Counted from the first letter of the stretch, positions 26,133 to 36,016 are shown. The stretch is 44,591 nucleotides of DNA from an uncultured Verrucomicrobiota bacterium (GCA_902551155.1 CACDBG010000012.1:1-44591), one strand, 5' to 3'. Notes: a model not told the origin generated them from the letters alone. Numbers and translations: made by a program.

Positions 26133-28463
26133 TTAGTTACTTGGCCATTTGAGATGTCTGTGAAGAAAGTCAAATGTTCCTTTGCCATTTATTGTATGTG
26201 GTCCTTGGAAGAATTCTATTTCAGTTTTTTCTGGGATATCAAGGGCGGCGTACAACCTTCGAACCTTGGCATATTCGTAAGCTACCCATTCATCAGGTGC
26301 GACACCATCTTTATGTCCGCGTTCGACCATGAAAGGTCTGGGTGCTATGAGTGCAGCCATCTCCGCATAGTTAAATGTGTGGCCAAGGTTGTATTCAAAG
26401 ATTTCATATTCTCCCGTGTATAGATAACTGTAACGCCAATCTGTTGTAGTGTTTTTTTTGATCCATTCATTAAAATCAGCTGAACATATAGAAAGACAGT
26501 ATCGTGGGATCAATGCTGGTACTCTCATTGCTGTTTTGCCTCCATATGACAATCCGTAGAAACCGATTCTGTTTTTATCGACGTATGGAAGGGTTTCCAG
26601 CCAATCTATGATCCGGTTGTGTTGAGGTATAATGACCGAGAATAGTGTTTTTCCCAATGGGTTTGCTTTACGTTGTAAAACACGAAATGCATCCTGTCCA
26701 CGGTAGGGATTATGTGGAGCAAAAACAACAAAACCCCGATCAGCTAACTCCGCGGAAAAACCCTTATATGGACCAAATGCCCTCGATTTAGGATCGCGGG
26801 TTATAGTGTCATTAGGCACCCCCTCCAGTCCATGCTGACAGACAACGACTGGCCGTTTCTCCCCTGGTTCAATGCCTTTTGGTGTAAGCAGGTATCCCCA
26901 CGCAAAAACGTCCTTCCAAACGTCCAAAACGATTTCATGACATGTCCATTTACCAGTTTCCAATATCTTTCTACTTCTAGGATTAATCGGAAGATTAGCA
27001 TTGGGGAACTTCCCGATGACTTCATTCCAGAATCGCTCTTTGTGTTTATCGGTTTGCTTGTTCCAGGTAGAAGGTTTTTCATACCGGAAAGATTTCCAAA
27101 AATTTTCTTGTCTGCGGTATTCAGAAAAACGAAGAAGCCTTTGTGTATGATCAACCAATTGTATTACCTGCCGTTTTTGCCGGTCAGTTGGCGCTTCTAT
27201 TTTATGGTTGAGTGGTTTAGGTCGTAAATTTATCTCTTTAGTTGATATATTGAGCTCTTTTAAAAATTTCTTTATGGAGGTTGGGTTACAAAAATTATCT
27301 ACCGGAATTTTTTTATTTATTCCATCTTGGGTACTGTAAAGATGTATGTAATTATTTTTAAAACCGAGGTTTCTGGCTCTTAGAAATTCTGATTCAACTA
27401 GATGGGTTGCTGGGGTGGCTAATATTCCAGGGGCAGCTCCTCCACGGCGGCCTCGTCTGGCCATGGGGGGGGCATCAATTTGCTTAATGCTACTATGTTC
27501 TACGATTAGGGTCCGGGGGCATATTAGGCTGGCAATCTCAGCATCGCCAAATTGTTCTAGTAGGCCAAACACATTTCTGTATATAGGTTCATTCCAGATT
27601 CTGTCGCGTTCGCAAAAATAACCACTTACCATAGTTGCTTTTACGCGGTTATCTATGGCCGCCGCATAGAATCCTATGAGAGCTCCCTCATTATAGCCCA
27701 CTATTCCAATTGGAATTACATTGGGTGTCTTTGAGTTTTCTAAATTAAACCAATTTATTGCTGCTCGTATTTTTTGTACTTCGTAGCCGATTATATGACG
27801 ACCCATTTCAAATGCCTGACGGTAGATCCATTCCCGGTGGGTTTGGTTTGTATATGCTATTCCTTCAGCGCCTGAAAATTCATCGTCACGATTAATGAGT
27901 GTTGGTACCAATACCTGACAGCCTGCAATTGCTAGATGACGAGCAAATTGTGATTCGGGATTTATGCCGGGACTTAATCCTGCTATCTGTTCCGGGGTTT
28001 GGTCAGCGTCGGGAAGGGCAATGATGCGACCTCGGATAGGGCCAATGGGGTTAATTAATAAACCTTCCCCAGTGACGCCTTTGAAGACCGGCCAATAAAC
28101 AGAGTGTACTTCCATATGCTCATCTTTATATCGAAGCGAGCTGGTTGTTGTATTTGAGTTTAGGCCAAGACTTTTAAAAGGGATTAGTTCATCGGTAGCA
28201 CCAATGCAAAATTGAAAATGTTTTCTATTTTTTTCTATCGATTTTACGTATGCCTCATCTGATGTATTATTACGATTCCAGAAATTTTTACGGAGTTTCC
28301 GTGACAATTGGATTTTTTTATCCAGAAAAATGCTGATTCCGGAAACCATGCGAACAGACAAATCTCCATCCATTTCCAACGGGCGTGTATGTGGGAATTC
28401 TTCGCCTTCTAATGAAATACTTAGAAATAAAACTATTAAAGAGATGGCAAGGTTCATGCCCAA
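26133..28463 (-). CDS. Secreted tandem alpha/beta-hydrolase (acetyl-xylan-esterase / dienelactone-hydrolase-like)
   Basis: This 776-residue protein has a signal peptide (MGMNLAISLIVLFLSISLEG). It contains two alpha/beta-hydrolase halves. The C-terminal half has 'PVVVCQHGLEG' (oxyanion region), the nucleophile elbow G-L-S-Y-G-G with Ser639, 'RPFMVERGHKDGVAPDE' near the acid and 'GPHTING' with the likely catalytic His. The N-terminal half has the equivalent elbow G-Y-N-E-G (256-260), so Asn258 stands where Ser is expected and this half is probably inactive. Such enzymes in this phylum are often carbohydrate esterases or peptidases. It lies 37 nt after rng and 3 nt before mtfA. The substrate is unknown. 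Confidence 0.8.
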   Translation of the reverse strand: MGMNLAISLIVLFLSISLEGEEFPHTRPLEMDGDLSVRMVSGISIFLDKKIQLSRKLRKNFWNRNNTSDEAYVKSIEKNRKHFQFCIGATDELIPFKSLGLNSNTTTSSLRYKDEHMEVHSVYWPVFKGVTGEGLLINPIGPIRGRIIALPDADQTPEQIAGLSPGINPESQFARHLAIAGCQVLVPTLINRDDEFSGAEGIAYTNQTHREWIYRQAFEMGRHIIGYEVQKIRAAINWFNLENSKTPNVIPIGIVGYNEGALIGFYAAAIDNRVKATMVSGYFCERDRIWNEPIYRNVFGLLEQFGDAEIASLICPRTLIVEHSSIKQIDAPPMARRGRRGGAAPGILATPATHLVESEFLRARNLGFKNNYIHLYSTQDGINKKIPVDNFCNPTSIKKFLKELNISTKEINLRPKPLNHKIEAPTDRQKRQVIQLVDHTQRLLRFSEYRRQENFWKSFRYEKPSTWNKQTDKHKERFWNEVIGKFPNANLPINPRSRKILETGKWTCHEIVLDVWKDVFAWGYLLTPKGIEPGEKRPVVVCQHGLEGVPNDTITRDPKSRAFGPYKGFSAELADRGFVVFAPHNPYRGQDAFRVLQRKANPLGKTLFSVIIPQHNRIIDWLETLPYVDKNRIGFYGLSYGGKTAMRVPALIPRYCLSICSADFNEWIKKNTTTDWRYSYLYTGEYEIFEYNLGHTFNYAEMAALIAPRPFMVERGHKDGVAPDEWVAYEYAKVRRLYAALDIPEKTEIEFFQGPHTINGKGTFDFLHRHLKWPSN

Positions 28464-28500
28464 TGCCAGCTATTTGTTCCAATCTTGTCAATGAAAACGC

Positions 28501-30369
28501 TTAGCTATGCTCACCGACGCTGGCCAACTCTTGATTGTTATTTGCATCTAAAATCATGAATTGTTCAGCGTGGAAAGCTGTCTCAGCTCTAAATTCGAGT
28601 TTTACTAGGTATTTCTTTTCAAAATTAATTATCAAATCTTCATCTTCCCTGCGGAGTCTATCCAAAACATTTGGGTTTACCACAATTCGAAGGATGAAAT
28701 CTGATTCGTCTTGGTCACGTCCTCTGAGAATTTCTGTGAGTTTGCGTTGAATTTCAACACTCATTGTGACGGGGCTCTTTATGTTGCCACGTCCATTGCA
28801 ATAATGACATTCGTCATGAAATGTAGATTGAACGCTTTCGGAATGTCTTTGGCGCGTCATTTCCATTAGCCCTAGTTGTGAAATCGGCAATACGTGGGTT
28901 TTTGCTTTATCATTCCTGAGGCACTCCTTTACCTTGTTTCCTACTTTATCCCGATCACGTCGGTTTTTCATGTCAATGAAGTCGATTACAATCAACCCTC
29001 CCATATTCCTTAACTTGAGTTGACGGCAAATTTCTTCAGCGGCTTCTAAATTTACCCGAAGAATTGTGCTTCCTTGATCTTTCCCTCCGCCTTTGTGACT
29101 TCCGGTATTAACATCGATAGCTACCAATGCTTCAGTTTCATCAATCACAAGAGCTCCGCCGCTCTTGAGGCTGACTTTTCTTGAAAAGGCCTGTTCTAGC
29201 TGCTTAGTAATTCCATGCTTGTCAAAAATGGGTTGCGCATCCGTGTAAAGTTGAATTTTTTTCTTTGATTGTTTTGAGATTTTGCCAACGAGTTCCTCCA
29301 TTCTGGTAAAAGCATCCCGATTATCGATAAGAATTCGATCTACGTCTTCGGTTAAAAAATCTCGGACTGTACGTTCTATCAAATCGGGTTCTCTAAATAC
29401 ACAGGAGGGAGCCTTATTAGAATTGATATTATTTTCTACTTTTTCCCATTGATCCATTAAGATTGCTAAGTCTCTTACAAAATAACCTTTACGGCGGCCT
29501 TCTCCGGCTGTGCGTAAGATTGCCCCCATGTTGCTAGGGATATTGAGAGATTGGAGAATTGATTTAAGTCGTTTGCGCTCTTTTGGATCTTGTATCTTTT
29601 TTGAAATACCCAGTTGGTCAGAGTATGGCAGCAGGACGAGAAATCTTCCTGGGATAGATAAATGCGTAGTGGCACGGGGGCCTTTGGTGCCGATAGGGCC
29701 TTTTTGGATTTGCAGTACAATATCGCTGCCTGCTGGATATTTCTTTGGAATATCTTTTTTTGATATGCGAGGTATTTTCCGGCGACCTCCCTTTCGTTCA
29801 ATAACTTCATACTGTTTTTCAAGGTTTGCTGGAAGTATGTCCCAGTAGTGGAGGAATGCGTTTTTGTCTATGCCGATATCAACAAAAGCGGCTTCTAATC
29901 GGTTTTCTAGGTTTCGTACTTTACCTTTATATATACTCGCCACTATACGTTCGTCATTGTTTCTTTCCATTGTGAAATCTTCCAGTTGGCTAGATTTCAT
30001 TATGGCAATACGCGTTTCTAAGCTCTCAGCACTAATAATAATTTCTCTTCCCGATGGTTTTTTGGGGAGCAGTTTCTGTATAAACCTTTTTACCTTTCCG
30101 ACAAAGCCTGGCTCTTCCTCTTTCTCCCTGTTTTTAGGTATTGTCTCTTTTTGTTTGGATGGTTCAGGTGCGGGCTTAACACCAAAGGCCTTGTTTTCTG
30201 ATTTTAAAATTTCATCTTCATGACCATGGTTGAATATTGGCTCGTCTAGGATTCTCCCGTTTTCCATGTCTTCACGGCCTTTTTCTTTTTTAGGAATTTG
30301 GCTTCGCATGCCGCCTGTAGGGCGGAAGTTTTGACGTTTCTTTCTCGTGCCGAAATTTTTATTACTCAT
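28501..30369 (-). CDS. rng: Ribonuclease E/G family endoribonuclease
   Basis: This is a 622-residue endoribonuclease of rRNA and mRNA processing. After a charged, low-complexity N-terminal extension of about 107 residues comes the catalytic core 'EIIISAESLETRIAIM', an S1 domain ('IYKGKVRNLENRLEAAFVDIG'), RNase H-like and 5'-sensor parts, and the DNase I-like subdomain. The two catalytic Asp residues lie in 'LVAIDVNTG' and 'LIVIDFIDM'. The zinc-link is CHYCNGRG (CxxCxG). No long RNase E-type C-terminal scaffold is present, so it is closer to RNase G in size. It starts 8 nt after rodA; rng next to mre genes is also known in proteobacteria. Confidence 0.94.
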   Translation of the reverse strand: MSNKNFGTRKKRQNFRPTGGMRSQIPKKEKGREDMENGRILDEPIFNHGHEDEILKSENKAFGVKPAPEPSKQKETIPKNREKEEEPGFVGKVKRFIQKLLPKKPSGREIIISAESLETRIAIMKSSQLEDFTMERNNDERIVASIYKGKVRNLENRLEAAFVDIGIDKNAFLHYWDILPANLEKQYEVIERKGGRRKIPRISKKDIPKKYPAGSDIVLQIQKGPIGTKGPRATTHLSIPGRFLVLLPYSDQLGISKKIQDPKERKRLKSILQSLNIPSNMGAILRTAGEGRRKGYFVRDLAILMDQWEKVENNINSNKAPSCVFREPDLIERTVRDFLTEDVDRILIDNRDAFTRMEELVGKISKQSKKKIQLYTDAQPIFDKHGITKQLEQAFSRKVSLKSGGALVIDETEALVAIDVNTGSHKGGGKDQGSTILRVNLEAAEEICRQLKLRNMGGLIVIDFIDMKNRRDRDKVGNKVKECLRNDKAKTHVLPISQLGLMEMTRQRHSESVQSTFHDECHYCNGRGNIKSPVTMSVEIQRKLTEILRGRDQDESDFILRIVVNPNVLDRLRREDEDLIINFEKKYLVKLEFRAETAFHAEQFMILDANNNQELASVGEHS

Positions 30370-30377
30370 AATTTAAA

Positions 30378-31601
30378 TTATATTGTCTTTTGGTATAGCT
30401 TAATGTTTTGCAGAAGCCCTAAGGCTGCTAACGAACAGATCACAGACGAACCGCCTGAGCTCAGTAGGGGGAGGGGTAGGCCTGTGACAGGCACCATGCG
30501 TATGTTCATGCCGATATTAACAAATACGTGGAAGAACATCATTGTTACCACTCCCATGGCAAGAATCCTACCCAGCCGGTCACGACTTCGGATCGCGGTT
30601 CTAATTCCAACAGCAATGATTGTTCCGTACAATAAGATCACTGCAGTGCTGCCGATAAATCCACTTTCCTCAGCGATGACTGAAAAAATAAAATCATTGT
30701 GGGCTACTCCTCTTGGTAAATATCCGTATGTGTTTTGTATTCCATTCTTCCAGCCTTTGCCAGTGAGTCCGCCAGATCCGACAGAAATCATAGCTTGAAC
30801 TACATTATAGGAATCCTGTTTTTGTAGAGCTCGTGCGCGGCTTATTTCTGTATTTGTGGCGTTGGGGCCTGCGTAATGTTTGGCATAATCTACGCCAAAA
30901 TATACCATCAATCTGCGTTTTTGATGGTCAGGTAGTCGGATTGGCTTCCACTCGTTGGGTACAAAAAAGACATACGCTAGGGCAAGGACTGTTAAAATTG
31001 TTGCTCCGCCTACAAGTTTTTTCATAAATCCCCAAGGCGCTCCGGCAACGTACATCATCACGAGTCCTGTGGGAAGGATCATTAGCGACGTGCCAAGATC
31101 TGGCTCCATTAGTATTAAGGCAAATGGAAGCATGGCTAATCCGATTCCTTTTAGAAGCACTCTGGAATCAGATAACTCTCTCCTTGGTCGACTTAAGAAT
31201 TGCGCTAAAGCCAAAACAAAAGCGACTTTGGCCATTTCTGACGGTTGGAACTGTGTAAAGCCAAGGTCGAACCACCTTCGGGCTCCATAGCGCATGGAGC
31301 CAATGCCGGGAATTAAGACCAGTGTCAGCATGGTGATATTAAGCCAATAGAAAACGTATGCCCACCGTGCTATCTGGTTGTAATCTTTCAGGCAAAGAAC
31401 AAATGCAATGGTCACCCCTGCAAGATAAAAAATACCCTGCTTGAAGTAGGGTTGTTTTATCAGTGTGGAAGAAGAGAAAAGCTCATTGTTGTACGTTGCG
31501 CTGTAAACGAAGAGTAGACCGAAAGTCATTAGGCCAAACAAAGCAATTAATAGTACCTTATCAACACGATTCCAGGGTAATATTTGAGTCAAAAAATTCA
31601 T
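30378..31601 (-). CDS. rodA: Rod-shape SEDS peptidoglycan polymerase RodA
   Basis: RodA is the polytopic SEDS-family glycosyltransferase that polymerises lipid II during cell elongation with PBP2. The 407 residues contain about ten hydrophobic spans. The SEDS signature 'GGLTGKGWKNG', 'YGYLPRGVAHNDFIFSVIAEESGF' (with the conserved Asp) and C-terminal 'VPVTGLPLPLLSSGGSS' are all present. Its ATG directly follows the mrdA stop with no gap, so the SEDS polymerase and its transpeptidase are made together. The insertion 'QKRRLMVYFGVDYAKHYAGPNATNTE' lies in the large extracytoplasmic loop. No anomaly is seen. Confidence 0.96.
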   Translation of the reverse strand: MNFLTQILPWNRVDKVLLIALFGLMTFGLLFVYSATYNNELFSSSTLIKQPYFKQGIFYLAGVTIAFVLCLKDYNQIARWAYVFYWLNITMLTLVLIPGIGSMRYGARRWFDLGFTQFQPSEMAKVAFVLALAQFLSRPRRELSDSRVLLKGIGLAMLPFALILMEPDLGTSLMILPTGLVMMYVAGAPWGFMKKLVGGATILTVLALAYVFFVPNEWKPIRLPDHQKRRLMVYFGVDYAKHYAGPNATNTEISRARALQKQDSYNVVQAMISVGSGGLTGKGWKNGIQNTYGYLPRGVAHNDFIFSVIAEESGFIGSTAVILLYGTIIAVGIRTAIRSRDRLGRILAMGVVTMMFFHVFVNIGMNIRMVPVTGLPLPLLSSGGSSVICSLAALGLLQNIKLYQKTI

Positions 31602-33503
31602 TTATTTTCCCGCTAAGGAACCATTTCTTTTTTGGTCGATTAAAACTTCGTAGATTTCTTTAGCTATTGGGGCGCATGTTTTGCCCCCAGAAACACCTCT
31701 CTCAACCATGACAACGACAGCATATTTTGGTTTTTCGAAAGGACCAAATGAAACAAACCATGTAATTTTGTGAAAGTCTCCTGGTTTTTTTACTTCGGCA
31801 GTGCCGGTTTTCCCACAGATATTGTAATCAGGAATCATTGCGGGCTGTCCGGTTCCCTCTTCTTCGGCTACATCTGCAAACATGGCTTCACGTATTATTT
31901 TCAAGCTATCAGTTCGCTTTATTAAAAGTTGACTGCGTTTTTGCGCACGACGGAATCTTATCGTGTTTTCTTTAATATTTGGATTTGGTGACTGTATTCT
32001 ATCAACCACGCGTGGATGATAAATTGTGCCTCCGTTTGCGATGGCTGAGGTCATAAGTGCCATTTGAAGGGGTGTAACGGTAATTTCGCCTTGGCCAATG
32101 CAAAGGTTGGCTGTGTCTCCTTCGCTCCAGCCATCTCTTACTCTTTTGATTGAAGGGAATTGTCCTGCCGTTTCCTGTTCAGGTAGCAGGCCTGTTTTTT
32201 CTCCTAAATGGAACTGTTTTCCCATCTGGACTATATGCTCCTTGCCGTGCCCTTCGACTACTGCTTGGTGAATGAAATAATAATTGCTGGATTTTTTAAA
32301 GGCCCGCTTAAAGTCGTACATTCCTGGGCTTGCCGTGTCCTTGATTGATCGTTTGCCTATTCGAAAACTCCCGGTCGATTCGATTAGCTTTTTTGGATTT
32401 AAACCGTTTTCCAGTGCTGCTAGTCCAGAGATAATTTTAAATATTGACCCAGGAGGGTAACGTTCTTGAGTTGCGCGAAAGAGAAGAGGAGATGGTCGGT
32501 TAGTGAGGTATTGATTCCAGAGGGCGTGACTTATTCCAGGTGTAAATTTATTTGGATCAAATACAGGAGCTGACACCATTGCGGTTATATCACCTGAATT
32601 TACATCCATCACGATGGCGGATCCGGCCTTTGCTCCACATTTTTTTAAGCCTTTCTCTAAGGCGTTCATTGTGGCGTTTTGTATTGTCATATCCAGAGTT
32701 AATACAACATTGCTGCCGGGCTGTGAGGTAACTGGGGTTGATTCCCCCTGTCGGTAGCCGAGGTTGTTAACCTGAACAGCTCTTGTCCCTGGTTGGCCGC
32801 ATAAATATTGGTCAAACATTTTTTCTAATCCCACTTTTCCAGAATAGTCAGGCAGTCGGTAATTGTAAGGGAGTTCCTCCTTGGCCTGGTAATTGTATCG
32901 TTTCAGATGGCCTGTAAGGTGGGCGGTTGAAGGCGACGGGTACATTCTTTTTGGTGTAGCTTCCAGCTCAAGTCCCGGCACTTTCCAGCTGTTTTCCGCA
33001 AAGCGAGCTACATTAGTGATCGACAGCCCTGTGATTACCGGCAACGGAAGTGCTCTTTGGTTGGTGAAGTGGGATTCCATTTTATTTGGGGAGATGGCAA
33101 TTTGTTGATCCAATTGAAGCATTTCAATGAATCGTTTGACGACTCTGTGCCTTACTTGAATCTCAAGTTGCCTGCTTTCAGCTGCACTCAAACTTTTGGC
33201 GGGTCGGCTTCTTTTCCATTCTTCTCTGAAGTGCGGTCGTAATTCCTCGAGATAAGCATTTACTACAAACGTAGGGATATCTTGGGCTATTGGTCTTCCG
33301 TGTTTGTCCAAAATGCTGCCTCTTACCGCAGGGATGCGCACCGTTCGCATCGATTGTATCTCTTGGTCATTGATATATACGAGAGCTGTTGCTACTTGCA
33401 CATACCATAATCCAATGAGCAGCAATGTTATGCCGATGCCGATCGCTGCACCAGTCACATAAACTCGCTTATCTGTTTTCGGTTTATCTAGTGAGTTATC
33501 CAT
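31602..33503 (-). CDS. mrdA: Penicillin-binding protein 2 (elongasome transpeptidase)
   Basis: MrdA is the class B PBP that cross-links peptidoglycan in the elongasome. The track start (33554) lies deep inside mreD; the ATG at 33503 (MDNSLDKPKTDKRVYV) overlaps mreD by only 8 nt and gives 633 residues with an N-terminal TM helix ('GAAIGIGITLLLIGLWYVQVA'). The PBP dimer domain includes 'VRIPAVRGSILDKHGRPIA'. The transpeptidase motifs are SxxK (YPPGSIFKI), SxN (KKSSNYYF) and KTG (CGKTGTAEV). It lies between mreD and rodA, the normal partner order. Confidence 0.96.
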   Translation of the reverse strand: MDNSLDKPKTDKRVYVTGAAIGIGITLLLIGLWYVQVATALVYINDQEIQSMRTVRIPAVRGSILDKHGRPIAQDIPTFVVNAYLEELRPHFREEWKRSRPAKSLSAAESRQLEIQVRHRVVKRFIEMLQLDQQIAISPNKMESHFTNQRALPLPVITGLSITNVARFAENSWKVPGLELEATPKRMYPSPSTAHLTGHLKRYNYQAKEELPYNYRLPDYSGKVGLEKMFDQYLCGQPGTRAVQVNNLGYRQGESTPVTSQPGSNVVLTLDMTIQNATMNALEKGLKKCGAKAGSAIVMDVNSGDITAMVSAPVFDPNKFTPGISHALWNQYLTNRPSPLLFRATQERYPPGSIFKIISGLAALENGLNPKKLIESTGSFRIGKRSIKDTASPGMYDFKRAFKKSSNYYFIHQAVVEGHGKEHIVQMGKQFHLGEKTGLLPEQETAGQFPSIKRVRDGWSEGDTANLCIGQGEITVTPLQMALMTSAIANGGTIYHPRVVDRIQSPNPNIKENTIRFRRAQKRSQLLIKRTDSLKIIREAMFADVAEEEGTGQPAMIPDYNICGKTGTAEVKKPGDFHKITWFVSFGPFEKPKYAVVVMVERGVSGGKTCAPIAKEIYEVLIDQKRNGSLAGK

Positions 33504-34053
33504 GAATGTGAGGGCCACGAATAATCCGAGTTGAGGTGTCGTACGGAGCAACAAGCGGCTGTTCTTCTACTGATCGATTTAGCCAGTTAACAATGGGGAA
33601 AAAGACCAGTGCTAATAGGCCGCTCATGCCGGCTGTAGCTATCCACTGCCAAAAAGAAAACCAGCCGAACAGGGGCTGTTGGTTTGAAAGCAGTAATATA
33701 CACAAAGATGTAATTGAGACAAAGGCACCGGCAGATGCGCCCAGGATGAATCGTGTTCCAACATTGTTGAATGCAATGTGTTGGCTATTCATGTGTACGA
33801 TAAACCCTAATGTGTAGAGTGGAAGGATAGTAGTACCTATAGAGCTCGTAGAAAGCGCACTTTGGGTTAGGGATCCAAATATAGACAGTATTCCGATTGT
33901 TGAGATTGGGCAGCGAAGAGCAACCACTATTAGTAAGGCGGGAAGTGGGTCTATTTGGAACCCGAATGTTCTCTGTGGAAAGCTCCATGTAGTCAGCACA
34001 TACGTACTTACAAGGGCAGTTGCTAGGATTGATAATGTGAGAAAACCTCTCAT
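33496..34053 (-). CDS. mreD: Rod shape-determining protein MreD
   Basis: MreD is a small polytopic membrane protein linking MreC to the elongation machinery. The track start at 34068 gives 190 residues. The ATG at 34053 (MRGFLTLSILATAL) overlaps the mreC stop as ATGA, the usual coupling signal, and gives 185 residues, so it is preferred. Four or five hydrophobic segments are visible, for example 'LPALLIVVALRC' and 'WIATAGMSGLLALVFFPIV'. Sequence similarity in this family is low; the call depends mainly on topology and its place between mreC and mrdA. Confidence 0.88.
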   Translation of the reverse strand: MRGFLTLSILATALVSTYVLTTWSFPQRTFGFQIDPLPALLIVVALRCPISTIGILSIFGSLTQSALSTSSIGTTILPLYTLGFIVHMNSQHIAFNNVGTRFILGASAGAFVSITSLCILLLSNQQPLFGWFSFWQWIATAGMSGLLALVFFPIVNWLNRSVEEQPLVAPYDTSTRIIRGPHIHG

Positions 34054-34856
34054 GGCATAAGTACCCAAACTTCATGGAGTTGGGAGGTGTTGGTTGAGAG
34101 TTTTACTGTTGCTGTTGTCGTTAGGGATCCGGGTCTGGAGTGTATTGCAAGAAGTTTGCCGACATATATTCCTCTGGGAAAAATTTCGCCAAGTCCACTG
34201 CTATATAGTTTGTCGCCCGGTCTGGCAAGAGTGACTCCCGGCAGGTGGGTTAGCTTTACTAATGTCGGGTCGTAAACTGTTTCTCCAGTTGATTTGAGGA
34301 TGCCGGTCTCTTTGGTTGCCTCAATGGTCACTGAAACTCTGCAATCGGGGTCTCCCAGTAAAGCGATCTGTGAGTGGTTTGGGTACGCCTCTTGCACTCG
34401 ACCTATTAGGCCAGTTTTGGCAACCACCGGCATATCAATTTTTACACCGTCGTTCGCGCCTAAATCAATTAGGATTGATCTCCACCAGTTAGATGGGTCT
34501 CGCCCAATGATGCGTGCCAAACGAGGGTTCCACTCTGGCCGGGGGCGCATTTTGAGTTGTTCGCGCAGGTTCCGGTTTTCCTTTGATAATGGTACTGTTT
34601 GTTCAAGTTTTAGCTCTAGTATGGAGTTTTGGCGTTTTAGTTCGGCGTTTTCATCTAGCAGGGCTTCACGGGAAATAGTTTGGTTAGATAGGTATTCCCC
34701 GGTGCTTTGGGCTATTCTTTGGGTTTTAAATAACGGAGTATATAAGCTGCTAAACAAGCGCTTTGCACGCTTTGCCGCTGTAGGTGACAAACTAAAGCAG
34801 ATTACTGCAAAAAGCAGAACTATGCTAGTTGTGATGACGTATGGTCTATTAGTCAT
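34050..34856 (-). CDS. mreC: Rod shape-determining protein MreC
   Basis: This 268-residue bitopic protein scaffolds the elongasome in the periplasm. It has one N-terminal TM helix ('PYVITTSIVLLFAVICFSLS'), a coiled coil of about 40 residues ('ALLDENAELKRQNSILELKLEQ'), then the beta-rich MreC domain with 'ARIIGRDPSNWWRSILIDLGANDGV', 'GLIGRVQEAYPNHSQIALLGDPDCRVSV' and 'GDKLYSSGLGEIFPRGIYVG', all characteristic. It starts 41 nt after mreB and its TGA overlaps the mreD ATG. Confidence 0.95.
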   Translation of the reverse strand: MTNRPYVITTSIVLLFAVICFSLSPTAAKRAKRLFSSLYTPLFKTQRIAQSTGEYLSNQTISREALLDENAELKRQNSILELKLEQTVPLSKENRNLREQLKMRPRPEWNPRLARIIGRDPSNWWRSILIDLGANDGVKIDMPVVAKTGLIGRVQEAYPNHSQIALLGDPDCRVSVTIEATKETGILKSTGETVYDPTLVKLTHLPGVTLARPGDKLYSSGLGEIFPRGIYVGKLLAIHSRPGSLTTTATVKLSTNTSQLHEVWVLMP

Positions 34857-34897
34857 TTACCCGGGTGGTCCGGGCGAGCGAATGTGAGAGAAATCAA

Positions 34898-35923
34898 TCA
34901 TGAAGTGGCTGCTGCATTGCGCCAGTAATCAATATTTTGAAGAACCTTTCCAGTTCCGTTTGCTACTGAAATGAGAGGGTCGTCAGCAATGACTACAGGA
35001 AGTTGGGTTTCTTTTGCTACGAGTCGGTCGATTCCTCTTAAAAGAGCACCTCCGCCAGCTATAACAATCCCGCGATCAACTAAATCTCCGGAGAGTTCCG
35101 GCAGGCACTGTTCAAGAATTTGCCGGATGGACTCGAGGATTGCAGTTAAAGGCTCTTTGAGCGCCTCGCGTATTTCCTCTGAGCGGATAGTTAATGTCCT
35201 TGGTAGTCCTTGATTTAGGTCGCGGCCCTTTACTTCCATAGTTAATTCGTCTTCCAACGGGAAGGCCGAACCGATTTTCAGTTTGATTTCCTCAGCTGTT
35301 CGTTCGCCGATTAAAAGGTTATGGGCGCGTTTCATATGATTAATGATCGCACCATCGAATTGGTCGCCACCAACCCGCAGGCTAGTAGCTTGAACAATGT
35401 TTGCCAGAGAGATGACAGCAATTTCTGCTGTTCCACCACCAATATCTACCACCATATTACCCGCTGGTTCTGCGACGGGAAGGCCAGCTCCGATGGCTGC
35501 GGCTAAAGGTTGCTTGATGGGGTAGAATTCGCTTGCCCCTGCACGCGTTACTGAATCCTCAACGGCTCGTCTTTCCACCTCAGTTATTCCGGAAGGGACC
35601 GCAACGACTACTCGAGGTTGGACTAGCTTCCGGTGATGAACCTTGGTGATGAAATAGCGAAGCATTGCTTCGGTTACGTCAAAATCTGCAATCACACCAT
35701 CCTTCATCGGACGGATGGCAGTGATATTAGGAGGGGTGCGAGCGAGCATGGATTTTGCCTCACTGCCAACTGCGAGTACATTTTTTGTACCTGACTGGAT
35801 TGCTACCACTGAAGGCTCCCGCATGACTATTCCGCGGTCTTTAAGGAAAACCAGCGTGTTTGCAGTGCCTAAATCTATCCCAATATCATTGGAAAAAAGG
35901 CCTTTTAATCCATCAAGCATCAA
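34898..35923 (-). CDS. mreB: Rod shape-determining actin homologue MreB
   Basis: MreB is the bacterial actin that orients cell-wall synthesis. The 341 residues contain phosphate loop 1 'GIDLGTANT', '[16 protein letters not shown]', phosphate loop 2 '[14 protein letters not shown]' and the adenosine motif '[17 protein letters not shown]'. The start may be either of two adjacent ATGs (35923 or 35920). It heads the mreBCD-mrdA-rodA-rng block and lies 93 nt downstream of the tRNA-Met gene on the same strand. A rod-shaped or elongating cell is implied. Confidence 0.97.
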   Translation of the reverse strand: MMLDGLKGLFSNDIGIDLGTANTLVFLKDRGIVMREPSVVAIQSGTKNVLAVGSEAKSMLARTPPNITAIRPMKDGVIADFDVTEAMLRYFITKVHHRKLVQPRVVVAVPSGITEVERRAVEDSVTRAGASEFYPIKQPLAAAIGAGLPVAEPAGNMVVDIGGGTAEIAVISLANIVQATSLRVGGDQFDGAIINHMKRAHNLLIGERTAEEIKLKIGSAFPLEDELTMEVKGRDLNQGLPRTLTIRSEEIREALKEPLTAILESIRQILEQCLPELSGDLVDRGIVIAGGGALLRGIDRLVAKETQLPVVIADDPLISVANGTGKVLQNIDYWRNAAATS

Positions 35924-36016
35924 ATGTTTCGTGACTCGCGGCTGACAATGCCCTTGGTGCCTAGGGCTAACAAGGAAAGGTTATTCAGGGTATTTCCTAA
36001 TAAAGTGCAAAAAAAA

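Noticed and set aside
30298-30798. 166-aa + strand ORF over rodA/rng
   Set aside because: Antisense shadow of two well-supported genes; no domain pattern.
34294-34887. 197-aa + strand ORF opposite mreC
   Set aside because: Antisense shadow; mreC has clear family motifs and operon context.
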